A stretch of 10,177 nt of DNA from Prevotellaceae bacterium (lineage in GTDB: Bacteria; Bacteroidota; Bacteroidia; Bacteroidales; UBA932), in the NCBI GenBank assembly GCA_031257455.1, contig JAIROQ010000026.1, positions 1 to 10,177 of the forward strand, in the 5' to 3' direction. The position numbers were made by a program, and so were the translations under genes. The notes under the pieces were generated by a model. The model was not told the origin of the DNA. It did not search any database and saw only the letters and a list, made by a program, of their open reading frames with translations. Below are positions 1-6,396 of the stretch, piece by piece (position 1 is the first letter of the stretch; each line of letters opens with the position of its first letter).

Positions 1-1485
1 GTAGGTGTCGCGCGGGTCAAGGATTTTCGGATCTACGCCCGGCAAGGCGGTAGGCGTTTCAAAATCGAAGAACGGGATTTTCTTTGTGGGCGCTTTGTCA
101 ATCGAGCCGTCAAGAATGGCGTCGATAATGCCGCGCGTATCTTTAATAGAGATACGTTTGCCGCTACCGTTCCAGCCGGTATTTACCAGATAGGCTTTTG
201 CGCCGGATTGTTTCATTTTCTTTACCAGTTCTTCGCCATACTTTGTGGGGTGCAACGACAGGAACGCCGCGCCGAAACAGGCCGAGAACGTAGGAGTCGG
301 CTCGGTGATACCGCGTTCGGTGCCGGCGAGTTTAGCCGTAAATCCCGACAGGAAATAATACTGCGTCTGTTCCGGCGTCAGGATGGACACCGGCGGCAAT
401 ACGCCGAACGCATCCGCCGACAGGAAAATTACTTTTTCGGCAGGCCCTGCCTTTGAAACCGGTTTGACAATATTTTTAATATGGTAAATCGGATAGGAAA
501 CGCGGGTGTTTTCGGTAACCGATTTATCGTTGAAGTCAATTTTTCCATTGGCGTCCACCGTTACGTTTTCCAGCAAGGCGTCGCGCTTAATCGCGTCATA
601 GATGTCCGGCTCGGCTTCTTTGCTCAGGTTTATTACTTTTGCATAGCAACCGCCTTCAAAGTTGAATACGCCGTCATTATCCCAGCCGTGTTCGTCATCG
701 CCAATCAGCAGGCGTTTCGGGTCGGTGGAAAGGGTCGTTTTGCCTGTTCCCGACAGGCCGAAGAATACAGCCGTGTTTTTTCCCTGCAAGTCGGTATTCG
801 CCGAACAGTGCATCGAAGCGATGCCCTGCAACGGAAGCAGGTAGTTCATGTAAGAAAACATGCCTTTTTTCATTTCGCCGCCATACCATGTGTTGAGGAT
901 AATTTGTATTTTCTCGGTCAAGTTGAATACGACCGCTGTTTCGGAGTTCAAGCCAAGTTCCTTGAAGTTTTCCACTTTTGCTTTCGATGCGTTGATTACT
1001 ACGAAATCCGGTTCGCCATAATTTTCCAATTCGGCGGCTGACGGGCGAATGAACATGTTTGCCACGAAATGCGCCTGCCATGCCACTTCCATAATGAAGC
1101 GGATTTTCAGACGCGTATTTTCATTAGCCCCGCAAAACGTATCAACGACATACAGGCGTTTGTCCGAAAGTTGTTTCACGGCAAGGTTTTTCAAGGCTTT
1201 CCATGCTTCCGGCGTAACCGGTTTGTTGTCGTTCTTGTACGCATCGGACGTCCACCATACGGTATCGCGGGTGGTGTCATCCAGCACAAAGAATTTATCT
1301 TTGGGAGAGCGGCCGGTATATACGCCGGTCATTACGTTTACCGCTCCCAGTTCCGTTACCTGCCCCTTTTCAAAACCTTCGTTGCGGGGGTCTGTTTCCG
1401 CTTTAAAAAGCGTTTCAAACGAGGGATTGTAGATAATTTCCTTTACCCCCGTAATTCCATACTTTGTTAAATCAATGTTTGCCAT
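1..1485 (-). CDS. pckA: Phosphoenolpyruvate carboxykinase (ATP), C-terminal end off the window
   Basis: This enzyme interconverts oxaloacetate + ATP and phosphoenolpyruvate + CO2 + ADP in the cytoplasm. It serves gluconeogenesis and, in fermentative Bacteroidales, often CO2 fixation towards succinate. The visible 495 codons start at ATG 1485 ([11 protein letters not shown]) and stay open to the left edge. Seen: the substrate-site segment TGRSPKDKF (about residues 57-65), the kinase-1a P-loop [11 protein letters not shown] (243-253), and the metal-binding kinase-2 segment [12 protein letters not shown] (261-272) followed by FEGGCYAK. The family is usually about 530-540 residues, so roughly 40 residues and the stop lie outside the window. 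No frameshift was seen. The gene has its own upstream -7 box (1535-1542) and lies 74 nt downstream of the HsdR_N-type gene on the same strand, so independent transcription is likely. Confidence 0.97.
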   Translation of the reverse strand, partial: MANIDLTKYGITGVKEIIYNPSFETLFKAETDPRNEGFEKGQVTELGAVNVMTGVYTGRSPKDKFFVLDDTTRDTVWWTSDAYKNDNKPVTPEAWKALKNLAVKQLSDKRLYVVDTFCGANENTRLKIRFIMEVAWQAHFVANMFIRPSAAELENYGEPDFVVINASKAKVENFKELGLNSETAVVFNLTEKIQIILNTWYGGEMKKGMFSYMNYLLPLQGIASMHCSANTDLQGKNTAVFFGLSGTGKTTLSTDPKRLLIGDDEHGWDNDGVFNFEGGCYAKVINLSKEAEPDIYDAIKRDALLENVTVDANGKIDFNDKSVTENTRVSYPIYHIKNIVKPVSKAGPAEKVIFLSADAFGVLPPVSILTPEQTQYYFLSGFTAKLAGTERGITEPTPTFSACFGAAFLSLHPTKYGEELVKKMKQSGAKAYLVNTGWNGSGKRISIKDTRGIIDAILDGSIDKAPTKKIPFFDFETPTALPGVDPKILDPRDTY

Positions 1486-1534
1486 AGTTTTTATTTTGTA
1501 TTAGTAATTAAATTTCCTGTTTTTTCAGAACGCG

Positions 1535-1542
1535 CAAAGGTA
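1535..1542 (-). promoter_or_regulatory. Predicted Bacteroidetes -7 box for pckA
   Basis: Read on the minus strand the sequence is TACCTTTG, an exact match to the phylum consensus TAnnTTTG. It lies about 50 nt upstream of the pckA ATG. No clear TTTG -33 box was found at the expected distance, so the assignment rests on the -7 box and its position. Confidence 0.6.
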
Positions 1543-1559
1543 CATATTTTTTTTGATTT

Positions 1560-2018
1560 TTATTTATGCGTATTGGATTTTAAAACCAGTTCCTTATAAT
1601 CCGCCATTTCATCTACAAGCATGTAGTTGTTTTGCTCCTTGGTGAAACGGTAAAAGAGATGCTGCTGCCCGTTGGTAATTAACAGATACGGCACTTTCAA
1701 GACTAAATTGTAGCGGGCAATTTGCTCGCATATTTCTTGTGTGATTTTTACGTCAGGCGCTTTGCATTCGGCTATCAACAGGGGTTTCAGGTAGCGGTCG
1801 TAAGCCACTATATCGGCCCGGTAAGTGTGCCTGAGGTAAGGGACGGGGACTTCCACCTGCAATAATCCGCTGGGGAATTTTTTGACAGCCGTCAAGTAAT
1901 GCAATAATTGCTGGCGCACCAGTTCTTCCGGCATAAGCGCCACAAATTTTTTTCGGACAACATCATAAATTTCCTGTTTCCCATTGGTTATCCGCACGCG
2001 TGGAATAAAGTTCTCCAT
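1560..2018 (-). CDS. Stand-alone HsdR_N-type (type I restriction R-subunit N-terminal) nuclease-fold protein
   Basis: A 152-residue protein made almost entirely of the domain found at the N-terminus of type I restriction R subunits, a PD-(D/E)XK nuclease fold. Residues matching the catalytic core are visible: RADIVAYD (Asp69), LIAECKAP (Glu84, Lys86), and a QxxxY motif QIARY (Gln99-Tyr103), which in type I enzymes lies just after the core. The segment LLITNG (about 112-117) is also typical. There is no helicase domain, no hsdM or hsdS is nearby, and the protein ends naturally at TAA. Short single-domain proteins like this are common and conserved in Bacteroidota, so it looks complete, not a decayed restriction gene. 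Its role is unknown; a DNA repair or housekeeping nuclease is possible. It is transcribed from a -7 box at 2038-2045, divergently from tRNA-Cys. Confidence 0.85.
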   Translation of the reverse strand: MENFIPRVRITNGKQEIYDVVRKKFVALMPEELVRQQLLHYLTAVKKFPSGLLQVEVPVPYLRHTYRADIVAYDRYLKPLLIAECKAPDVKITQEICEQIARYNLVLKVPYLLITNGQQHLFYRFTKEQNNYMLVDEMADYKELVLKSNTHK

Positions 2019-2037
2019 AGTCGTTCTTTAAAAAGTA

Positions 2038-2045
2038 CAAATGTA
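2038..2045 (-). promoter_or_regulatory. Predicted -7 box for the HsdR_N-type gene
   Basis: Minus-strand TACATTTG matches TAnnTTTG and sits about 20 nt before the ATG at 2018, implying a very short leader. It faces away from the tRNA-Cys promoter in the same AT-rich 90-bp interval. Confidence 0.5.
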
Positions 2046-2087
2046 CATACTTTTTTGGAATAATTTTTTTTGTATGGATAAAAACAG

Positions 2088-2095
2088 TATCTTTG
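2088..2095 (+). promoter_or_regulatory. Predicted -7 box for tRNA-Cys
   Basis: TATCTTTG matches TAnnTTTG and ends 13 nt before the first base of the tRNA, which fits a start site just upstream of the mature 5' end. A TTTG at 2069-2072 lies upstream, but its spacing is shorter than the usual -33/-7 spacing. Confidence 0.6.
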
Positions 2096-2108
2096 CAGTC
2101 CCGAAACC

Positions 2109-2179
2109 GGTACCATGGCCGAGGGGTTAGGCAGCGGTCTGCAAAACCGCGTACAGCAGTTCGAATCTGCTTGGTACCT
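2109..2179 (+). tRNA. tRNA-Cys (anticodon GCA)
   Basis: A complete cloverleaf folds by eye. The acceptor GGTACCA (2109-2115) pairs with TGGTACC (2172-2178). There is a short D stem GCC/GGC. The anticodon stem GCGGT/ACCGC encloses the loop CTGCAAA, with anticodon GCA at 2141-2143. The T arm is AGCAG-TTCGAAT-CTGCT. The discriminator base is T (2179), as expected for cysteine tRNAs. The 3' CCA is not encoded and must be added after transcription. A terminator follows at 2195. Confidence 0.96.
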
Positions 2180-2194
2180 CGAACAGATACCCGG

Positions 2195-2230
2195 AAGCCT
2201 TGAAAATTATTTTTCAAGGCTTTTGATTTT
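2195..2230 (+). terminator. Rho-independent terminator after tRNA-Cys
   Basis: A perfect 12-bp stem: AAGCCTTGAAAA (2195-2206) pairs with TTTTCAAGGCTT (2211-2222) around a 4-nt loop. The T-rich tract TTGATTTTTT follows. It begins 15 nt after the tRNA-Cys 3' end, so the two tRNA genes are probably separate transcription units. Confidence 0.88.
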
Positions 2231-2295
2231 TTAACTCTCCGTTCTCAACGGGCAATATTAAACGTAACCGTTTTTTTAGTTACCGAAATAATTAC

Positions 2296-2303
2296 TACCT
2301 TTG
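2296..2303 (+). promoter_or_regulatory. Predicted -7 box for tRNA-Arg (and possibly the envelope genes downstream)
   Basis: TACCTTTG matches TAnnTTTG and ends 15 nt before the mature tRNA-Arg 5' end. A T-run ending in TTTA (2271-2278) lies about 17 nt further upstream and may act as a weak -33 element. It is the last clear -7 box before the coding region at 2412. Confidence 0.6.
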
Positions 2304-2318
2304 CATCGGAAATTATTT

Positions 2319-2392
2319 GGCCTCGTAGTTCAGTTGAATAGAACGTCAGATTCCGGTTCTGAAAGTCGGGGGTTTGAATCCCTCCGGGGTCA
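2319..2392 (+). tRNA. tRNA-Arg (anticodon CCG)
   Basis: A complete cloverleaf folds by eye. The acceptor GGCCTCG (2319-2325) pairs with CGGGGTC (2385-2391), with G-T wobbles. The D stem is GTTC/GAAC. The anticodon stem TCAGA/TCTGA encloses the loop TTCCGGT, giving anticodon CCG, which reads the arginine codon CGG. The T arm is GGGGG-TTTGAAT-CCCTC. The discriminator is A2392 and CCA is not encoded. No terminator follows, and the next coding sequence starts 19 nt downstream. No copy of the tRNA 3' end was noticed elsewhere in the window, so there is no sign of an integrated element here. Confidence 0.95.
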
Positions 2393-2411
2393 CTAAAAAG
2401 TAAAATTAATT

Positions 2412-3686
2412 ATGACGAAACATTTACTATTCATTATCGCATGGAGTGTGCTTTCCTTTTTCTTCCGTCCGGCGGCAGCGCAGGAAAGCAATTTATTGCA
2501 TTTCATGAATACCACGCCGCAAGCATTGCGCAGTAATCCTGCCAATTTTCCGGATTCCATGGAAATGTATTTCGGCGTTCCGTTTTTAGCGAATATCAGC
2601 GTGGGGGTGGGAAGTCCGCTGGCATGGTCTGATATTTTCATTCATCGCCGCGATTCCCTGTTCTTCAATCGCAATCTCGCAAGCGTCATGCCGGATAACA
2701 GCCATATTACGGCGGATTTCAATTACGATATTTTTACTTTCGGGAAACGCTTCAATAATAAACATTACCTTACAGCCGGCCTCACGGTGAAAGGCTACGG
2801 GGACGCCGGCCTCCCGAAAGACATTGTGAGCTTGCTGGTCAACGGCAATGCGGCATTTACCAAAAAACCGCTGGTACTGGACGCCTCGTTTTTCGGCATC
2901 ACTTACGGCGAACTGGCCATCGGATATGGATACCATATTAATAAGCACTGGACAGTAAGCGGGCGCGTAAAACTGCTGGGCGGCATAGCGAGCGCTTACA
3001 GCGAATCATTAAAAGCGACACTGACGACCAACGAAAGTACTTACGAAATGACGGGGACAACGGATATTTTGTTCAAAACGGCGCAGGGGAATATTTTTGA
3101 CAATCTCGGCGTGGGCATGGACGCCGGCGTATATCTCAAAACGCCGAAAGGGCTGGAATTCGGATTGAGTTTTATTGACTGGGGCTTCATTCGCTGGAAT
3201 TCCAGCGTTACCGAACACAGGGGCGTGAAAAACGACCAGTCCATTTCCTTCTCCGGCATTACCGATATTTCTTCCGGCGGCGATGTGATGAAAACGTTCC
3301 TCGATACGCTGAAACACCAGCTTGATTTGGAAGAACGCGCCGGCAAAGCGTTTCAAACGGTCTTGCCCGGACGCCTGTTCTTTTCGGCGGCCTATAACTT
3401 CTCGCCGAACGACCGGGTAGGCCTTTTATTCCGAACGGACGTCCTGCAACATTTTTCCCGCAGCGGCATCGCCATTATGTATAACCGGTTAATCAGCGAC
3501 TGGTTTTCGGTATCGGCCGGCAATAATTTTATCTTTGACATGGGGGCGTTCAATCCGGGAATAGCCATGAATTTTTGCGCTTCTACCTTTCAATTTTATA
3601 TCAATATAGAAAATTTCCGGTCGTTCCGCCTCCGCGATATGGACGGCATCAGGCTGCAACTCGGTATGGCCATTGCTTTATATTAA
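2412..3686 (+). CDS. DUF5723 family predicted outer-membrane beta-barrel protein (paralogue 1)
   Basis: A 424-residue exported protein. It has a classical signal peptide (basic TKH, hydrophobic core LLFIIAWSVLSFFF, probable cleavage after AAA at residue 23, before QES). The remainder alternates short amphipathic strands and has many aromatic and glycine residues, as in outer-membrane barrels. The N-terminal motif PQALRSNPA and the C-terminal blocks AAYNFSPNDR, MYNRL..DWFSVS.GNNF and FQFYI..EN recur in the protein at 6397-7692, so the two are paralogues. I recognise the family as DUF5723, common in Bacteroidota and of unknown function. It starts 19 nt after tRNA-Arg with no promoter of its own visible. 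The UPF0316 gene follows after 13 nt, so the two are likely co-transcribed. The role is unknown; a barrel working with an envelope lipoprotein is an inference from context. Confidence 0.85.
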   Translation: MTKHLLFIIAWSVLSFFFRPAAAQESNLLHFMNTTPQALRSNPANFPDSMEMYFGVPFLANISVGVGSPLAWSDIFIHRRDSLFFNRNLASVMPDNSHITADFNYDIFTFGKRFNNKHYLTAGLTVKGYGDAGLPKDIVSLLVNGNAAFTKKPLVLDASFFGITYGELAIGYGYHINKHWTVSGRVKLLGGIASAYSESLKATLTTNESTYEMTGTTDILFKTAQGNIFDNLGVGMDAGVYLKTPKGLEFGLSFIDWGFIRWNSSVTEHRGVKNDQSISFSGITDISSGGDVMKTFLDTLKHQLDLEERAGKAFQTVLPGRLFFSAAYNFSPNDRVGLLFRTDVLQHFSRSGIAIMYNRLISDWFSVSAGNNFIFDMGAFNPGIAMNFCASTFQFYINIENFRSFRLRDMDGIRLQLGMAIALY

Positions 3687-3699
3687 GCCCTTTTTACCT

Positions 3700-4260
3700 A
3701 TGCTGGACACACTGTTCAATTATCCATACCTGCCTTTTTTAGTCTTCTTTGCCCGCATCTGCGATGTAACACTGGGTACATTGCGCATTATTTTTATATC
3801 CAAAGGCAAAAAATACCTTGCGCCGCTGGTGGGTTTCCTTGAAGTATTTATCTGGATTGTGGTTATCAGCCGCATTCTCGAAGCGTCAAACGATTTGATT
3901 TGTTACCTCGCTTACGCGGGAGGCTACGCCGCCGGCAGCTTCATCGGAATGCACGTGGAGGAACGGCTGGCTATCGGCACGCTGCTCATTAGCGTATTCA
4001 CGAAAAAAGACGGGAAACAGCTGGTCGCCCACCTGAACCATGCCGGCTATGGCGCTACTATCAACAAAGGCGAAGGAATGGAAGGGGAAGTAAACGTGGT
4101 GCAGACAGTCGTAAACCGGAAGAAGTCGGACAGGGTACTGCAAATTATTACACAGTTCGACCCGAAAGTATTTCATGTCATATCCGACGTCCGCACGGTG
4201 CAACACGGTATTTTCCCGGTCGAAGCAGGCTTCCTGCGCCGCTGGCGGGTGGGAAAGTGA
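3700..4260 (+). CDS. UPF0316 / DUF2179 inner-membrane protein
   Basis: A 186-residue membrane protein of the UPF0316 family (DUF5698 N-terminal membrane domain plus DUF2179 cytoplasmic domain). Three hydrophobic segments are visible (about residues 8-33, 40-60 and 63-85), including the family-typical FFARICDVTLGTLRIIF and FLEVFIWI. A soluble alpha/beta domain follows (about 95-186) with GYGATINKGEGMEGEV and IISQFDP-like (ITQFDP) segments. I chose ATG 3700 because family members begin just before the NYPYL.FF segment. A longer reading from TTG 3673 would overlap the preceding gene and add nine residues of no obvious value. The family's function is not established; DUF2179 resembles small regulatory or ligand-binding domains. 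The length is normal and the gene intact. It closes the first part of the envelope cluster before the repeat region. Confidence 0.9.
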   Translation: MLDTLFNYPYLPFLVFFARICDVTLGTLRIIFISKGKKYLAPLVGFLEVFIWIVVISRILEASNDLICYLAYAGGYAAGSFIGMHVEERLAIGTLLISVFTKKDGKQLVAHLNHAGYGATINKGEGMEGEVNVVQTVVNRKKSDRVLQIITQFDPKVFHVISDVRTVQHGIFPVEAGFLRRWRVGK

Positions 4261-4261
4261 T

Positions 4262-4305
4262 TTGTTGAGTTGTTGAGTTGTTGAACTGTTGAGTTGTTGA
4301 ACTGT
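4262..4305 (+). repeat. Degenerate TTGTTGAG/TTGTTGAAC tandem repeat
   Basis: Five to six imperfect units built on GTTGA (TTGTTGAG, TTGTTGAAC, TGTTGAG) begin immediately after the stop of the UPF0316 gene. It is a simple low-complexity repeat. No hairpin or coding role is apparent. The GC-rich near-palindrome GCTGGCGCGTCAGC follows at about 4312-4325. Confidence 0.6.
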
Positions 4306-4325
4306 TTATTGGCTGGCGCGTCAGC

Positions 4326-4350
4326 AAATTAGAAATTAGAAATTAGAAAT
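4326..4350 (+). repeat. AAATTAG heptad repeat, left copy
   Basis: AAATTAG is repeated three times with a final AAAT (25 bp), followed by AT-rich degenerate sequence. The same heptad run recurs at 4729-4746 on the other side of the C-rich element and the palindrome array, so the two runs bracket that block as direct repeats. Confidence 0.8.
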
Positions 4351-4376
4351 AAGTAATAAGAAATGAATAGCTATCT

Positions 4377-4529
4377 GTCCTCACCCCCCGACCCCCTCTC
4401 CCGATGGAGAGGGGGAGTTGTGCCAAAGGCGCAGGCTGTGGAAAAGGGGAAGTTTCTACCCCTTACCCCCGAAAAGCCCTTCGCCCCACTGCTCCCCTCT
4501 CCTTCAGGAGAGGGGCCGGGGGTGAGGAC
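4377..4529. mobile_element. REP/MITE-like 153-bp element with C-rich terminal inverted repeats
   Basis: The two ends are near-perfect inverted copies. The left end reads GTCCTCACCCCCCGACCCC, and the right end read on the minus strand is GTCCTCACCCCCGGCCCC. Each end runs into its own hairpin. The left one pairs CCCCCTCTCC (4392-4401) with GGAGAGGGGG (4406-4415) around CGAT. The right one pairs CCCCTCTCC (4494-4502) with GGAGAGGGG (4507-4515) around TTCA. C-rich hairpin repeats of this style are widely dispersed between genes in several bacterial phyla. The roughly 80-bp centre encodes nothing recognisable. An open reading frame crosses it (peptides such as PSPSGEGPGVR), but this is a known type of spurious translation of such repeats. 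There is no transposase, so any mobility would need a factor supplied from elsewhere. Confidence 0.75.
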
Positions 4530-4558
4530 GGCTTGCATGATGATTTTTACCCTGCCAA

Positions 4559-4719
4559 TGCGGATGTCCGCAGGGCCAATGCGGACGTCCGCACTGACGA
4601 TGCGGATGTCCGCACTGACGATGCGGATGTCCGCACTGACGATGCGGACGTCCGCACTGACGATGCGGACGTCCGCACTGACGATGCGGACGTCCGCACT
4701 GCCAATGCGGACGTCCGCA
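4559..4719. repeat. Eight-copy 21-bp tandem array of a 14-bp palindrome
   Basis: Eight copies start at 4559, 4580, 4601, 4622, 4643, 4664, 4685 and 4706, an exact 21-bp period. Copies 2, 5, 6, 7 and 8 are the perfect palindrome TGCGGACGTCCGCA. Copies 1, 3 and 4 carry one C-to-T change (TGCGGATGTCCGCA) that breaks the symmetry. The 7-bp spacers are CTGACGA between copies 2 and 7, GGGCCAA after copy 1 and CTGCCAA before copy 8; CTGCCAA also precedes copy 1. Because 21 is a multiple of three, two plus-strand frames read through as heptapeptide repeats (TDDADVR or SALTMRT), but nothing supports translation. The array ends 83 bp upstream of the lipoprotein start. Confidence 0.93.
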
Positions 4720-4728
4720 GGGCATCGG

Positions 4729-4746
4729 AAATTAGAAATTAGAAAT
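4729..4746 (+). repeat. AAATTAG heptad repeat, right copy
   Basis: AAATTAGAAATTAGAAAT (18 bp) is identical to part of the run at 4326-4350. Degenerate AT-rich derivatives (AAATCAAA, AATAATAAATC) follow and continue almost to the lipoprotein start codon. No TAnnTTTG box was seen here. Confidence 0.8.
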
Positions 4747-4802
4747 CAAAAATTAGAAATAATAAATCAAAAATAATAAATCAAACATTAAAAATAAACA
4801 AC

Positions 4803-6386
4803 ATGAAAAGAATTTACCAATTTTTACTTGGCGGGGCGATGGCCGGCGGGCTGTTCGTGTCCTGCTTTGATGCAAGGGATTTCGATTTCGACAAACTGAA
4901 CTACGATAACCTGCATCCGCAATTCCATCTGCCCCTGTTGTCGGATACCCTGTATATAACTGACGCTATCGATGGAGACAGTTTTCAGTTTGATGACAAC
5001 GGGCAGGGATATTTTACATTTGACGTCGGCGATATTGAGATGCCGAAAGTAACCGAGATTTTTACGCTGCCCGGACAACAATTGGGATTGGATATGCCCA
5101 TATCGCTGCCAAATACCGGTAATACGGGTATATCCATTCCAATTCCGGCATTTGAAAAAAACGGCGAAGAAAGCGTACCGCTTACTTTTGGCGATAGGGA
5201 GGATGTCAAACTGGATAGCGTTACTTTTGCAGGCGGGACAATACGTCTGACGAATAAATATTCGTTTGCGGGGGGCGGTACGCTGACGGTTACCGTTCCC
5301 GGATTGAAAAACAGCGCCAGTCAATCTTTTTCCAGAAGCATTATTGTTACAGGAACAGCGCCGCAAACAATACCCCTGAGCGGTTATACCCTTACTCCCG
5401 ACAATAACGGTAAACTGGCCATACAATGGCATTACAGGACGAATGGTTTTACACTGTCTTCCTCCATGACCCAAATAAATCTGGGTTTTGATTTGTCCCT
5501 TTCCGATATTGCTATCCGCGAAGCGCGCGGCTATTTCGGCAAACATACGGAGTACGCCAGACAGACAATAGACATCGGCGATTTCGATGAAATCGGCGGT
5601 TCATGGGCGTTGAAAGAAGCCGCTATCGCACTGGAAATACAAAATTCCATCCGGCTGCCCCTGCGTGTCGTGATTGACACGATAAGGTCTTATACCAATA
5701 CGGCGCCGGGTGCGCGGCCGGCAGCAGAAAAAGTCAGGATAGACAGCCTGAACTTGAAAGAGACCGGTCTTACGCGCGATACCCTGACCATACCGGGAGA
5801 GGTCATCAGCGTATTGCCGAAAAAGATGGATGTAGTGATAAAAGTACAGTCGAACCCGGAGGGGAACCCGAAGGAGAAACCTGCGGAGAATGTCATCAGT
5901 AATACAGACCATGCTTCGGCAACCGCCAAGGTACTGGTGCCGCTAAAAATAAAAGATGTGAATATAGCGCTCACCGATACGGTCGATCTGGATGTATCCG
6001 ACCTGTCGTTCGACAATCTCGGGCTGCTGCTGAATGTCAGGAACAGCCTGCCGCTCGGCGTGAAACTGCAATGCACCTTATTGCAAAAAGGCGCATCCCT
6101 GGGCGAACTTTTTGATACGCCGGTGGAAATTCCTGCCGGGAACGTTACAACTGACGGAAACGGCGAAAGCAAAGTAACCGCGCCCTCCGAAACGCATAAA
6201 TTCATTGAAACCAAAAAAGGCATGGCGGAAAAATTGAAAAATGCGGACAAAATAGCCGTTTCCTTCACCGCCTTTACCGGCAATACCGGTAACACTTATG
6301 TGCGCATCACGAAAGACGATTACGTATCGCTGAAAATAGGCCTGAGCGCAGGCATCAACGTGGGCGATTTAAAAGAGAAACTTTAA
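4803..6386 (+). CDS. Large predicted lipoprotein, function unknown
   Basis: A 527-residue protein that I cannot assign to a named family. The N-terminus is a lipoprotein signal: basic MKR, a hydrophobic stretch with GGAMAGGLF, and a lipobox FVSC with the acylated cysteine at residue 21. The residues after it (CFDARDFDFD) are acidic, resembling the lipoprotein export signal that sends Bacteroidota lipoproteins to the cell surface. The mature protein is rich in beta-prone, Thr/Ser/Asn-rich segments such as LPNTGNTGIS and FTGNTGNTYV, and no enzyme motif is visible. This suggests stacked beta-sandwich or adhesin-like domains. The ATG at 4803 is the only start that keeps the signal intact. The DUF5723 paralogue follows after 10 nt, so the two are almost certainly one transcript and may work together at the outer membrane. 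No promoter consensus was found upstream; the repeat block lies there instead. Confidence 0.82.
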   Translation: MKRIYQFLLGGAMAGGLFVSCFDARDFDFDKLNYDNLHPQFHLPLLSDTLYITDAIDGDSFQFDDNGQGYFTFDVGDIEMPKVTEIFTLPGQQLGLDMPISLPNTGNTGISIPIPAFEKNGEESVPLTFGDREDVKLDSVTFAGGTIRLTNKYSFAGGGTLTVTVPGLKNSASQSFSRSIIVTGTAPQTIPLSGYTLTPDNNGKLAIQWHYRTNGFTLSSSMTQINLGFDLSLSDIAIREARGYFGKHTEYARQTIDIGDFDEIGGSWALKEAAIALEIQNSIRLPLRVVIDTIRSYTNTAPGARPAAEKVRIDSLNLKETGLTRDTLTIPGEVISVLPKKMDVVIKVQSNPEGNPKEKPAENVISNTDHASATAKVLVPLKIKDVNIALTDTVDLDVSDLSFDNLGLLLNVRNSLPLGVKLQCTLLQKGASLGELFDTPVEIPAGNVTTDGNGESKVTAPSETHKFIETKKGMAEKLKNADKIAVSFTAFTGNTGNTYVRITKDDYVSLKIGLSAGINVGDLKEKL

Positions 6387-6396
6387 TACCAATAAC

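Noticed and set aside
481..1041. Plus-strand reading frames of up to 186 residues within 1-1485
   Set aside because: They are antisense shadows of pckA, whose frame on the minus strand is unbroken and fully conserved.
1560..2018. Remnant of a type I restriction-modification locus
   Set aside because: The single-domain protein is complete with natural start and stop and intact motifs, and no hsdM, hsdS or helicase fragments lie nearby.
1963..2217. Minus-strand 84-residue reading frame
   Set aside because: It runs antisense through the tRNA-Cys gene and its terminator and overlaps the start of the HsdR_N-type gene; no family resemblance.
2319..2392. tRNA-Arg as an attachment site of an integrated element
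   Set aside because: No repeat of the tRNA 3' end and no integrase gene were found in the window.
4559..4719. CRISPR array
   Set aside because: The period is 21 bp and the 7-bp spacers are nearly all identical. CRISPR arrays have longer repeats with unique spacers of about 30 bp, and no cas genes are present.
4559..4719. Plasmid-type iteron origin
   Set aside because: The units are about 21 bp like iterons, but no replication initiator gene is in the window and the surroundings (pckA, tRNAs) look chromosomal.
4363..4776. Open reading frames across the repeat region (plus-strand 4363-4776 and 4404-4742, minus-strand 4504-4725) encoding heptapeptide repeats
   Set aside because: They are translations of the C-rich hairpin element and the 21-bp array. 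A 21-bp unit lacking stops stays open in several frames at once, and there is no start context, domain or signal.
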